Positions 23,371-33,228 of a DNA stretch of 64,000 nt are shown here, piece after piece; the stretch's first letter is position 1; every line of letters begins with the position of its first letter. Position numbers and translations under genes: made by a program. The DNA lies in NCBI GenBank assembly GCA_016271365.2, contig CM057451.1, positions 371,091,501-371,155,500 of the forward strand, read 5' to 3'. This DNA comes from Neoceratodus forsteri. Its lineage: Eukaryota > Chordata > Ceratodontiformes > Ceratodontidae. The notes below the pieces were generated by a model. It had not been told where the DNA came from. It saw nothing but the letters and a program-made list of their open reading frames with translations, and searched no databases.

Positions 23371-24005
23371 ATTGCCGAACTCCCATATCTTATTCTTTGA
23401 CACTCTGAACAGCTGCAGCCTGATTCTAACACATGCTACCGCACTTGGGGATAATTATCGTCTTTCGCCCAAAAAAATATTCGGTCCCTCGTCCATGCAA
23501 CGCCTCTCTCTACCCCAACCTCCAGGACCCTCCCAGTTATGCCCCTGCTACTATATTCCTCCTCTTGCACTTAGTACAATGGCAGCTTTTCTCCTCCATA
23601 TGTCGCCGCGTTCTGGGGCAAAAATCGCTTCGTCGCCTTTCATGCGGTCCTCTGCCCTCACAATTGGGTCCTCTTCGCTTGCGCCCCTATTTCCCACCTC
23701 TCCCTATATTATGCGCTTGATATCTTCTATCTGGTATGTCTACCGTCTCCCTAACATTTCCCACTACAAAATGCACAGTTTTTGGGCTTGGATCCAGCAC
23801 AAGTTCATTATCCACGACTCTTTGTAGTTCTATGTTCAATGTATATTACCTGTAAATGTGCATTTTTGCTATAATAGCAGCTATTTTTACTGTTTGTACT
23901 ATTGTAACTTGTCTTTCTGTATTATTACTGTAGGACCGCAGGTCCACCTTGTAAATGAGCTTGCTCAATGGTGCCCGCCTGGATAAATAAAGATATTGAT
24001 TGATT
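23371..24005 (+). mobile_element. 3' end of a LINE with (ATTG)n tail
   Basis: The segment interrupts the repeat sequence at TGATTGTTTA and ends GGATAAATAAAGATATTGATTGATTG, the AATAAA plus short-repeat tail typical of several vertebrate LINEs. TTTACCATGG of the interrupted repeat resumes right after. A 156-aa reading frame (23,357-23,827) covers part of it, but I do not recognise the protein and it may be a worn ORF2 C-terminus. Confidence 0.65.
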
Positions 24006-24745
24006 GATTGTTTACCATGGAATAGAAGAATTCAAAGCTCTGTATTATTGCAGCAGTAGAATCCACACACACACACACACACACATATATACACAGAGTG
24101 GTAACATGGAATACATGAATTCAACATTCTACAGAGCTCAACTGGAGTACAAACAAAGACACACACAGGCCTGAAGTGGAGCCAGAACCTCAATTTTATC
24201 TGTTGCCAGGTAAGGAGCAGTGATAGGAGGGGGATTTTTCATGGTCATCACAGAAATACCAGCAATGGAAACTGAATAGTACTTGATTTTTTTAAATGTG
24301 TGTATGTGTGTTGGGGGGGGGGGGGCTCATGAGTGTAAATAACATTAAATTATTTACTTACTTTTTTTAATTTAATGGAGTTTTATTTTAAGGGCCTAGT
24401 CGAAGTTTTTTATATACGAGTAAAGGCTGCAGTCATGTTTGAGATGGAAACTAGGAAATAGGTGGCTTATGAATGCTGTGAGTTGTCCTGGTAGACAGGG
24501 ACTTGTTTTAGCCAGTGGTGGTACTCTCTTTACTGCAATGGCTAGAACCAAGTCTCAGCCAATCAGGACACAGGGATTTTAATTTTAGTATATTTTTTGT
24601 GACTTTGAAAACTTTTAGAATGTTCTTTTTTTTTTCAAAGTTACCTATGGGCCCATTTCATATAAGCAATAAAACATGGCTGTGCAGGTATCTCAATACT
24701 ATCAACACCCAGCCATGTCTTATTGCTTACATAGTCCTACCAAAG
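24006..24745. repeat. third copy of the large-foldback arm, with collapsed terminal palindrome
   Basis: Repeats in the left-arm orientation: ACCATGGAATAGAAGAATTC, CAGGCCTGAAGTGGAGCCAG, TGTTGCCAGGTAAGGAGCA, CTCATGAGTGTAAATAACAT, GTTTTAGCCAGTGGTGGTAC and AATCAGGACACAGGGA. At about 24,664-24,733 the small terminal foldback is present without most of its left arm and without the core (AAGCAATAAAACATGGCTG joined to TGCAGGTATCTCAATAC). A CA microsatellite lies at about 24,063-24,084. Confidence 0.85.
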
Positions 24746-24845
24746 ATGTTTTTCACCTGCCAGTCATCTGTCTTTCTTCACACTCAATACATTGTGTGAT
24801 TGTTTACACTATCAATACCCAGCCATGTCTTACTGCTTACTTGTC

Positions 24846-25073
24846 GCATTGGTGCATTATGTAAATTGCCTCACTTCTGCTCTATCTTATCGCCAGGAAT
24901 TGTTTTCATTGTGATTGTACGTTGTGATGTATGAAACTCATTGTCTTATTCAAAGTATGTTCCTTTTATTTTGTAAACCTGTTGTACACGTGCCTTTTAC
25001 TAGGATCTCCTTGTGAATGAGCCTGCTCAATGGAGTTTTCCTACAATAAACCTGAATTGAATTGAAGAGCCAA
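24846..25073 (+). mobile_element. 3' tail of a second LINE, ends AATAAACCTGAATTGAATTG
   Basis: GTGAATGAGCCTGCTCAATGG followed by ACAATAAACCTGAATTGAATTG resembles the 23,940-24,005 tail (GTAAATGAGCTTGCTCAATGG). It is therefore a related LINE truncated to its 3' untranslated region, inserted next to another AAGCAATAAG-type terminus (24,807-24,840). Confidence 0.6.
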
Positions 25074-25211
25074 GCTTCTCATAGGCAGCAACAGCTCAGT
25101 GCTACCTCTGAACTTATTATTACTCCTGAATCACATAGAGAGAATGAATATGACTATGCTGGTCATTGGAAAACTCCAGCTGTTGAACAGTTTGATACCT
25201 TCTATTAGACC

Positions 25212-25214
<3 letters not shown>

Positions 25215-25246
<32 letters not shown>
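25215..25246. repeat. (GT)n microsatellite
   Basis: An uninterrupted GT run. Confidence 0.97.
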
Positions 25247-25247
<1 letters not shown>

Positions 25248-25832
25248 AAATTCATAGATGGGACTTGTGCCCTATTGAAAAGCCCAAGAAATATTCCCCC
25301 CTATATCACACCAATTAAAGTCATATAGCACAGCTGACTGTGGTATATGACTAATTGTCATGATACATTATTTTGTCACTGAAGCTCCAGTTTTCTTTCT
25401 GCCTCGAAGAACTGTTGTAAGGTGCATTTAAAAAAAAAATTCAGGCGGGGGGGGGTCTGAGGAATCGTGCTGCACAACACCACAAGACTAAAACTACACA
25501 GAAAGTGTGTGGAGGTAGTGTAATCACCCAAACCCTTCATGCAACTGCTGCCAATGCTGAACACAACAAGAGACCTCTACCGGCTCAACCCCAACTACAT
25601 GGCACTCCCAACCACCACACCAACTTGAACCACCCTCCCACCTACCACAATAACTAAACCGCACTCCCGACCTGAACCACATACCATTCCCACCCTCAAC
25701 AGCACACACTAAGGGACCGACCACCCTAGCCACACCTCCTTATACAGGAGCACTTTGCACTATGGGAAAGGATAGCAAGGCGATCTTAAAAAATAAATAA
25801 TAACCATCCTAATATATTATATAATACAAATA
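25247..25832. other. no feature seen
   Basis: Mixed sequence with a C/A-rich half (25,560-25,740). Reading frames on the minus strand are short and unlike known proteins. Confidence 0.4.
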
Positions 25833-25984
25833 CTAGGAAAGTGTAGTGTATTAGGGATATAATGCCATCTCGGGGGGGGGGGCTAATTAGCTCAATAAAC
25901 CCACTCACCCTTCAGGCTTCTGGGTTATTGGCTAATTAGCCCCCAAGATGGCATTACATCATCATATACTACAGTCTCCTAGCA
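25833..25984. repeat. foldback with core CACTCACCCTTCAGGCTTC
   Basis: The arms include ATGCCATCT, GGGGGCTAATTAGC and ATAACCCA-type blocks: TAATGCCATCT at 25,860 pairs with AGATGGCATTA at 25,946, GCTAATTAGC occurs on both sides, and ATAAACCCA pairs with TGGGTTAT. The centre at 25,902-25,920 aligns with the shared core. An outer CTAGGA/TCCTAG pair extends the arms. Confidence 0.85.
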
Positions 25985-25995
25985 TTTATCTTCTG

Positions 25996-25997
<2 letters not shown>

Positions 25998-26046
<49 letters not shown>

Positions 26047-26064
26047 GTGTGTGTGTGTCTGTGA
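25998..26064. repeat. (CA)n then (GT)n microsatellite
   Basis: A CA run followed by CATACGTGTGTGTGTG, so the simple repeat is itself mirrored. Confidence 0.95.
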
Positions 26065-26084
26065 GTGTATATAATATATATTCT

Positions 26085-26640
26085 TCACAGAAAAAAACTG
26101 CGATAATGCACTAGTTAGGGTTCAAGTTAATGTTGCAAAAGTAGGGAAATGTGGCATTAGGGTTTCCAACCCTAACTCCCCACCCCTCTCCTCCAAGCAG
26201 CAAAAGGAAAAAAAACATTAGGATTTTAGGTCTACGGGGTCTTCCTTGGGGTTGTCAACCCTAATGCTCACCCCTTCCCCCAGCCCATAACCTCCTGTCT
26301 AAATAAGTATGTCTCGACACATACTGCCAAAACAATCTGTTGTAGCTTTCTTCACACAGGGCCCTATGAGCCCTGGGCCCTGCATGAAGAGAGAAGGTCA
26401 CATCTGACCTTGTTTGCCCAGGGAACGGGGTGGGCATTATGGTTGATGACCCCAACAATAACTCAGCAAGACTCTGGAGACCAAAACTCTAATGTTTTTT
26501 TCCTTTTGTTGATTGTGGGGGTAGGGAGCTAGGGTTGGAAACTCTAATGACACATTTCCCTACTTTTGTAGCATTAACTTACAAATAAATAAATAACTTG
26601 AACCCTAACTGTTGCATTAATGCAGTTTTTTTGCAAAGAC
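26085..26640. repeat. foldback with about 200-bp arms
   Basis: GTTAGGGTTCAAGTTA near 26,114, AAAAGTAGGGAAATGTG near 26,138, TTTCCAACCCTA near 26,163 and AAAAGGAAAAAAAACATTAG near 26,203 are all mirrored between 26,425 and 26,620. The spacer (about 26,285-26,420) holds the hairpin AGTATGTCTCGACACATACT and the pair AGGGCCCT/GGGCCC. No shared core was found at the centre. Confidence 0.85.
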
Positions 26641-27733
26641 TTTCCTTTCTTTCTGAGATAGTGGTATCATATCTTGATTCACACAGGACCCTTCAGGACC
26701 TGCATGAACACATGCAGACCAGCAGTGCCCTCTGGGCCCTGCACAAAGGGAAGACGCCATCCACCTACAGAAGTGCAGCAAAGGATGTAAAGAATTCATG
26801 GGGCTGTCTGGGTAGGCTGCAAAAGCGCAGGACCCTCTGTTCCCTACACTTCCATGTGGCCACAGATACAGATCCCAATGGCAAAGACTATCTGTCAGGC
26901 AATGCACAGGGTCCTATGCCACCCACAGGTGCAAAGATGCAGGGCCCTATGCCAAGAAAAGAGCTGTCTTCATTATATGGTACCCAGACCCATGCAGGCA
27001 ACCCTGCAGCTTTCATTCCCTGGCTGGGGGGGGAGGGTGCTGCACAGAAGAAATTCATGCAGTTCTCATGCTGAGAATGCGAGTGAATGGCTCATCTACT
27101 GAGCTGGGCACTCAGGATTTTCGGGTGCACAGAAATGTTATTTCCAGAGCAATTTTCAAAACAAAAACACATGAATCCAGCTAAACAGGTCCTATTTACC
27201 AAGGTTCAGGTGCTCATTTTTTTAAATATATGTTCAAGTATTTTGAATGGTTTTGAGTTAAAAAAAAATATGGTGGCCACTACAATTGTTTTTTGTTTTC
27301 TCATGACAACTAAATCATGAAAATAAGCTTTCATGAACGGTGTTTTTTTTTTGTTTTGTTTTTGTTTTTTTTTGATATACTGGTCGAGCCTGATGGCTAT
27401 CCAAAAAATCCTTATAACTCTGCAAACTATATAATATTTTTACATGAAACCTTCAAAATGCACACACTGAAAATTTCATGAAAAAACTCCACACCATCTA
27501 GGCTGTGCATGAGAGGAAAAAAATGCAATATTAAGTATAGGGAAATCAAACACCATTTTTTGTTCAATTTTTAGGGCATTCTGTATCTCGAAAACTGAGC
27601 AAGATGCTGTCATGGAACTTTCTACATCTTGAGACTCTGCCAACCTGACTGCACATGGCAAGATTTGGGTTATTTCTCTGAAGGCCGCCAAAGACATTAA
27701 GGTGCAAAAGTCAGATGACAGCCAGATTCGGAG
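26641..27733. other. unassigned sequence with recurring GGGCCCTATG/CCCTGCA motifs
   Basis: Between 26,660 and 27,000 the wording CACAGGRCCCT...CCTGCATGAA recurs several times (near 26,686, 26,735, 26,906 and 26,940) and also in the spacer of the preceding foldback, so an old degenerate repeat is likely. 27,170-27,730 is AT-rich with nothing recognised. Confidence 0.5.
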
Positions 27734-27779
27734 TTGAGTGGAGAGCTGCGCCAACTGCCATCACAGGACTGGGGAGGGT

Positions 27780-28640
27780 GCTCTGGATGTTCCACTGTAC
27801 ATCAGGGAGAGCTTACAAGAGGACAGGGTGAAGGGGTGCCACTAGATGACAGGGAGCACTTGCACAGGGATGAAGCGATTGAGGGAATGCCGCTGGATAC
27901 CAAGGAGTGCTTGAATAGGGGCAGTGAGAAAAAGGGAGTAATACCAGACACCAGGGAGAACTTGGAAAGGGAGGGGGAAAGGAAGGGGACTTCCACTGGT
28001 TGCCAGGAAGTACATGAAAAGGAACAAGGAGAGGGACAGGGTACTACTGAATGCCAGGAAGTACATGAAAAGGAACAAGGAGAGGGACAGGGTACCACTG
28101 AATGCCAGGAAGTACATGAAAAGGAACAAGGAGAGGGACAGGGTACCACTGAATGCCAGGAAGTACATGAAAAGGAACAAGGAGAGGGACAGGGTACCAC
28201 TGAATGCCAGGAAATACATGAAAAGGAACAAGGAGAGGGACAGGGTACCACTGAATGCCAGGAAGTAACTGGAAAGGAACAAGGAGAGGGACAGGGTACC
28301 ACTGAATGCCAGGAAGTAACTGGAAAGGAACAAGGAGAGGGACAGGGTACCACTGAATGCCAGGAAGTACATGAAAAGGAACAAGGAGAGGGACAGGGTA
28401 CCACTGAATGCCAGGAAGTAACTGGAAAGAGAGAGAGAGAGAGAGGGGAAGGGGGTGCCACTGGAAACCAGAGAGAGCTTGAAAAAGGAGCGGGATGGTG
28501 TGCTACCATACACCAGGGAGAACTTGCAAGGAGACTGAGGGGTTGACACTGGATACCAGACAGTGGTTAGAAAGGGAGGGTTGACAATGGGCACCAGGGA
28601 GTGCTTGGAAAGAGACAGTGTTGGAGTGACACCGAACAGA
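27780..28640 (+). repeat. minisatellite with 51-bp core units inside a longer degenerate array
   Basis: Exact 51-bp units start at 28,046, 28,097, 28,148, 28,199, 28,250, 28,301, 28,352 and 28,403 (partial), with a variant lead unit near 27,995. The unit ACTGAATGCCAGGAAG... ends GAGAGGGACAGGGTACC. Two unit types alternate (GTACATGAAAAGG and GTAACTGGAAAGG) in the order A A A A A' B B A B. Flanking sequence on both sides is a looser repeat of the CCAGGGAG-CTTG-AAAGGGA type. Since 51 is divisible by 3, open frames occur on both strands (27,734-28,546 plus, 270 aa; two on minus). The plus frame repeats 17 residues, TECQEVHEKEQGEGQGT. I see no promoter, splice site or homology that argues for a gene. 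Confidence 0.9.
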
Positions 28641-28792
28641 ACAACACTAATCAGCCATCCCCTGCATGTGCTGAGGCTACCAACCTACATTCAAGCACTC
28701 TCAGCCACTGAAGTTGAAGTTCAATACAGCTCACCACTCCAGGAAAATGAACTCTGGTACAAATGTACTCAGAAAGAGCTGCATTTATTGCA

Positions 28793-28925
28793 ATAAGACA
28801 AAATAGGTACAAAAGTGCATTACTTACAAAGCAGAGCGCAGAAGATCCACCATAAAGGCCTTTATGGTGGCTATGCGGCTGTCTGCTTTGTAAGTAACGC
28901 ATTATTCTACCTATTTTGGACTTAC
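28793..28925. repeat. foldback containing a perfect 24-bp palindrome
   Basis: The ends TGCAATAAGACAAAATAGGT and ACCTATTTTGGACTTACTGCA pair, then TTACTTACAAAGCAGA with TCTGCTTTGTAAGTAA. At the centre CCACCATAAAGG joins its exact complement with no loop (28,847-28,870). The end CAATAAGACA is shared with the other foldbacks, but no core motif is present. Confidence 0.88.
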
Positions 28926-30884
28926 TGCAATCAATGAAGTTCTATCTGTACCTGAGCTTCTTCCTGGGGTGGTGAGCTGTACTGAGATTCAGCTTTAGTA
29001 GCCAAGAGTGACACTGGCCACGTTGGAGTGCTCAGGACAAGGAGAAAGCTGGGGGGGGTCTGAATTTAAACTAAACCAACACAAAAAATAACACATTAGT
29101 GTATTTAATCTAAAACCAAAGAACTGAACGTTGTGTCATACAGACCTTGAAGTTCTGGCCCCGAAGAGGATAGCGGTGACGTTGTTGCACACTCGATGGC
29201 AGATAAAAAGGAACTGAGGCAGTTGGGGGCTGGTGCCTCTGTATACAAATGGGCACATGTGGTGATGCATGGTGCCTACTCACGTCACCAGTCCCCTCCA
29301 GAAATGTTCTGGCTCCCGCAGGGTCCTAGTGCCTCCAGATCAGACACAGTAGTGGGAATTTAGGGAGAAGATTGATTCTTGGAAGATCTATCATATCTAG
29401 GTGGAGAAACTCTCCTTTAGCCATCAATGGAGAAGGATGATAGGGGTAGGTGGAGCTGCCATACAGTTTTTTTAAGAGGTGGTGGAACATAAAGTCCTGC
29501 GAGCTCCTGCCCAATTTAACCATTGGCAGCATGCATTAATCAGTCCACACAAATTCACAAGCAACATACTGTAGTGAGCATACCCAAAAAACAAATCTAG
29601 TACAAATTGTTTATTAAATATATTGCCACTTGTACATGCTTTCACGGTGAGGAAAAGGGTTGCGCTCTTGAACTGAATATTCAGGAAATCTTGCCATATA
29701 TCTTGTAAAATCTGAAGATATATCTCACTCAGATGCTTAGAAATAAAGTGAAAGATCTACCATTCCTTTATTTGCTTCAATTACGTGCACTATGATCTGA
29801 GTAACTTTATAAACTAGATAATATTACATTAAGCAAACAGCACCTTCATTACTTAAATTAAGATCACAGCACTGAATCCCCTCCAGCCCCTACCTACCAG
29901 TATCGGCCAGCCCCACAAAGCCTCAGTTCACCCCTACAACTGGCAGGGTACTTGGTGGGGGTGATATACCCTTTGGGGTACACAGCATTGGGTGGCAGTC
30001 GAGGCGGTAGTGGTGGCTGGCCGGGACATACTGGGGTCCCCAGGGAGCCAGCACCAGGGCCGCTTTTTCTGGGTTTTTTTCCCCAATGGTCCCTGGAAGA
30101 CGCCAGTGCATGAGGGGGACCAATGTGCATGCACATGAACTGCCTACACAGCACGGGTCCCCAGCCACTGCCTTCCCCCTCCCATCTGGCACCCTTAGCT
30201 GCACTGTCATAAGGTCACCCAGGTGGCAGTATCATAGCAAGAACAGCGGCTCTCCCTCTCCAGAGAAAAGCGTCTTCAGGGACACTCAGTCCTCTTCTTC
30301 CTGGCCAGTTCCCAGCAACCCAGGCTCGTTTCAGAGCCCGCATCGTCGGGGTTGTGAACAGTAGTCCTAACGCTGCACCACAGATTGGCCCGCAGCACTG
30401 AATCTTCAAGTAAATAAGGATATAGAACAGAAACTGCAGTATAAAAGCAATCAAGGCCCAGAGATCATGGAGTGCACATGTTTCTATTGCAGATAGCACA
30501 ACACTTGTTTACAAGACAGCATGACAGTTTTCTGACGGAGGCTTGCTTCAGAAAACTGTTTGCAATTTGGACAACAGAACATGAAATATGAAGGTGTTAT
30601 AAAAATACATGCACAAACTGGGCAGGTGAACTGGTTCAGATCCAAGGGTGAGTGATATGCCAAGAAGCCACACCAACAAACTAGATCATTATTACAGTTC
30701 TGATTAATTTTCATCCAACTTTACCAAATGATTCTTTCATGCAAGATATTTGGCAGTGGTCATCACATAGCAGCACATGTCTTATGTGGTATTTTCAGCT
30801 GCCAGTTTGAAGGGTTTTGAGGCACTGTTTGTGTGCAAGGTGCTCTACAAAACAAAACTGTAGCGCAAATCCTGTGCTACTTAC
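28926..30884. other. AGO3 intron sequence, mostly unassigned
   Basis: The stretch near 29,130-29,300 (minus strand, CTCAGTTCCTTTTTATCTGCC) resembles the terminal repeat of DIRS-like elements, at low confidence. The rest, including GC-richer 29,900-30,360, gave no recognisable exon, RNA gene or repeat. I looked on the minus strand for the next Argonaute exon (EVVDSMVQHFK-type wording) and did not see it. Confidence 0.4.
30873..30884 (-). promoter_or_regulatory. 5' splice site of AGO3 exon
   Basis: On the minus strand AACAG is followed by GTAAGTAGCA, a near-consensus donor. Confidence 0.92.
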
Positions 30885-31056
30885 CTGTTCACCCTCCGGG
30901 GACATTTATCTGGTTTAATATCTACCTCATAGAGGTAGACGTCAATCTTTGGGATTTCAACTTGGAAGCAGTTAGCCAGCAGTTTAATGGGTTTGCCCAT
31001 GGTGCCATAGCCGGGCCGTCTGGGCACCATGAACAGGGGCTGAGCCCCGACGGGTC
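30885..31056 (-). CDS. AGO3: Argonaute-3 internal coding exon (N-terminal domain)
   Basis: A 172-bp exon of an Argonaute, the protein that carries small RNAs in the silencing complex in the cytoplasm. Read on the minus strand, two bases complete a split glycine codon, then 56 codons follow, then two bases of an arginine codon: [63 protein letters not shown] and DVYLYEV are the AGO3 forms; AGO1/2 have ANYFEVD and DVYHYEV, and AGO4 has DVYHYDV. The acceptor is a long pyrimidine run then TTACAG; the donor is GTAAGT. No stop or indel is present. Residues before it (a very short first coding exon in vertebrate AGO3) and the next exon were not found here, so flanking introns exceed about 30 kb each. 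It could only be a pseudogene if spliced copies existed, and the intact introns argue against that. Confidence 0.95.
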
Positions 31057-31100
31057 CTGTAAGGAGAAGAGAAAAAAAAAACTTTTAGTACTATTGTTAC
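31057..31100 (-). promoter_or_regulatory. 3' splice site and polypyrimidine tract of AGO3 exon
   Basis: On the minus strand a run of about ten T with C, then CTCTTCTCCTTACAG, abuts the exon. This is a strong canonical acceptor. Confidence 0.9.
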
Positions 31101-31319
31101 AAACATTTGCAAAAAAATTCTATTTGTCTGTGAGCCTAGTGACTGTGCAGCTAAAACCTATAAAAATATGTTTCAGTGTGTTATGTAACTTTAACTTTGC
31201 TGTGCCACAAACTGGTATCAGTCCAGAATTCCTATATGTTCTAATTCTGTCGACAGCCTAAGGGTTAATACTATTTTTTTGTCAAAAAGAAATACTAATG
31301 TACATCAAACTAAAAACAA

Positions 31320-32100
31320 ATTAGGCCACCTAATGACCCAATGGTAGCACAATGCACTCCAACGTGGGAGAGGCCCAGGTTCAGGAGTGAGCCTGGGACC
31401 CCAGCAGGGCCACAGGGATGCTGCTGGTAGTAGCACTTCCATGACCAGAAGAGTATGGTACTGCACTCTGCTGTAGGGTTCTCAGAACTAGTTCTAAAAA
31501 GATCAGAACCTTTTTAGAACCCAGGGGTTCGAGTTCTAATTTACAACTAGAATACCCATGGGTTCTAATTATTAAGGGTTCTCAATACTAAATTAAATGT
31601 TTGTTTTGTTTTTTTTTTTGTTTTTTTTGTTTTTTGTTCAGACATTTCAAAAACAGGATATGCCAGTTTGGAAAACAATCAAATTATTGGGATTTACATT
31701 CTATTGAGAGACACATTCTGCATGGGAATGTGCTGCTCATATGCAGATGTGCCACAGCACATGGAATTTTGACTCCTGGCATTTCCATTTGATTGGAACC
31801 CATTATTTCCCTTTTCTGCATGTGCAGGGAGACAACAGTATAGTTGTGCTCAGAGGGCAGATCTTTTTTTTTTTTCTCCTCTTAGCACCTCTCTCTTCTT
31901 TTTTTCCAGATCCTATACATTAAAAAGTTGATGTTCTAACAAAGATTAGAACCTCAGAACTATAGTATTTGCAAAGTTATAGACCAGAACCAGAACCCAT
32001 AACTTCAGTGGATTCTGACAGCCCTACTCTGCATCCCCAGCTATGGGCCATGGAGGGTTTGCCCTCCTACGACAGGGAAAGGCTGTGTTTCAAAAGGCCG
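31320..32100 (+). mobile_element. possible tRNA-like SINE split by a hAT MITE
   Basis: ATGACCCAATGGTAGCACAA and GGCCCAGGTTCAGGAGTG resemble degraded pol III A and B boxes. The sequence then reads through to ACTGCACTCTGC and resumes at 32,027 after the inserted element. The SINE call is tentative; the interruption is clear. Confidence 0.45.
31474..32026. mobile_element. nonautonomous hAT element (MITE)
   Basis: The ends TAGGGTTCTCAGAACTAG and TTCTGACAGCCCTA are hAT-like inverted termini, with flanking duplications CTCTGCTG (31,466-31,473) and CTCTGCAT (32,027-32,034), 6 of 8 identical. The interior is AT-rich with repeated AGAACC motifs and has no transposase. Confidence 0.75.
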
Positions 32101-32610
32101 CCATGACATAGCGCAGTACCATGGGGAAGGCAGCAGGAGGGAGGAACCAGAAAAACAGAATGATAGCTGCTGGCACTCTTGAGTACCATGCCATTCGGGA
32201 GATCACATGAGCTCCGTTGAGATGGGGGCGGGAGGTCACCGGAGCCTGAAGAAAGCAAATGATATTCCAGGGAGTGGGAAGAAAAGGCACTACAGAAGAA
32301 GAAGGAAAAAAAAAAACAATCACACAAACTGCATTTCCTATACTGGGCGGTAAGCTAATGACATACAAGCAAACAAAACAAAAGCCTTTCAGCTATAACA
32401 AGTTTAAAAAACTATCATTATGTAAAGTTTTTAAATGGGCATTTCGAACTGTATGAAAAGTTGTAATTTAATGGAATCTCACACTATAGCTAACTGGGCA
32501 CTGAGTGCACTGCAGAGCTCAGGCATATGACTCCTGGCATGGGAATGTGGACTGTACCACATTATGAACTGAGGATCGTAAATAGAGGAATCTGATTGGC
32601 CAAGAGCTCT
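32101..32610. other. no feature seen
   Basis: No coding or repeat signal recognised, except that ATTATGAACTGAGGATCGTA near 32,562 mirrors sequence left of the 32,811 foldback. Confidence 0.4.
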
Positions 32611-32652
32611 TTGAAGCCGTGATGATATCGGGTTATATCATCACGGCTTCAA
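32611..32652. repeat. perfect 18-bp-arm hairpin, 6-nt loop
   Basis: TTGAAGCCGTGATGATAT, loop CGGGTT, then its exact reverse complement. It is preceded by TGATTGGCCA. Flanks on both sides are loosely mirrored as well. Confidence 0.95.
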
Positions 32653-32810
32653 AAAAGTTCCGGCACCACCAGCCTCTTTGCTCTCTACTGTCTGAGAACA
32701 ATTTTTACAAAATGTACTCCTACACCACCCAAAAGCTCATTCATAAAATGTTTTAAAACCTGTTTGTTTTATGTTTTTTTATTTATAAACCGTCAAACTC
32801 GATTCATAAT

Positions 32811-32958
32811 AGCAATAAGTCACTCCAGGGTGTGGTATATCATGGGATATCGTCACTTCTCAGGCGGTTGGATGCACTTGGCCTGCGGCCTCATGCCCAA
32901 CCACCTGAGGCGTGACGATATCCCATGATATACCACACCCTGTCATGCCTTATTGCTT
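32811..32958. repeat. 148-bp foldback with core, plus orientation
   Basis: AGCAATAAGTCACTCCAGGG, TGTGGTATATCATGGGATAT and CGTCAC pair with GTGACGATATCCCATGATAT, ACCACACCCTGTCATG and CCTTATTGCTT. CAGGCGGTTGG pairs with CCAACCACCTG. The core GCACTTGGCCTGCGGCCTCA is at 32,874-32,893. Left CACTCCAG and right CTGTCATG do not pair, and they are the same in the 33,229 and 37,323 elements. Confidence 0.95.
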
Positions 32959-33013
32959 AAATTATACAATGGCAAGAACATTTCCTGGACTCCGATTGGT
33001 CAGTCTGGGGCTG

Positions 33014-33049
33014 GACCCGTGATGTTATCCCAGCATAACATCACAGGTC
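33014..33049. repeat. 15-bp-arm hairpin, 6-nt loop
   Basis: GACCCGTGATGTTAT, loop CCCAGC, ATAACATCACAGGTC (one mismatch). Preceded by CCGATTGGTCA. ATACAATGGC to its left and GCCATTGTAT to its right show that it is the centre of a wider mirror linking the neighbouring foldbacks. Confidence 0.92.
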
Positions 33050-33228
33050 TAGTCTCAGCACTGTGAACCTCTTGATTCTTTGCCACACTGATGATTCTTT
33101 GCCACTAGATTGTTTGCCACATTGATGATTCTTTGCATCTTCTAAGAAACAAAAATATTTTCCACACTAACAAAAACATCTTTAAAATTATTTTTTTATT
33201 CTGTATATAACAACAAGCCATTGTATAA

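Noticed and set aside
23357..23827. 156-aa frame as a host gene
   Set aside because: It lies within an inserted LINE 3' segment and starts in the flanking repeat.
27802..28594. Two long minus-strand frames (235 and 250 aa)
   Set aside because: A 51-bp repeat without stops keeps several frames open on both strands; these are mirror artefacts of the minisatellite.
31320..31400. Functional tRNA gene
   Set aside because: Box-like motifs are degraded and no cloverleaf could be drawn; a SINE remnant is more likely.
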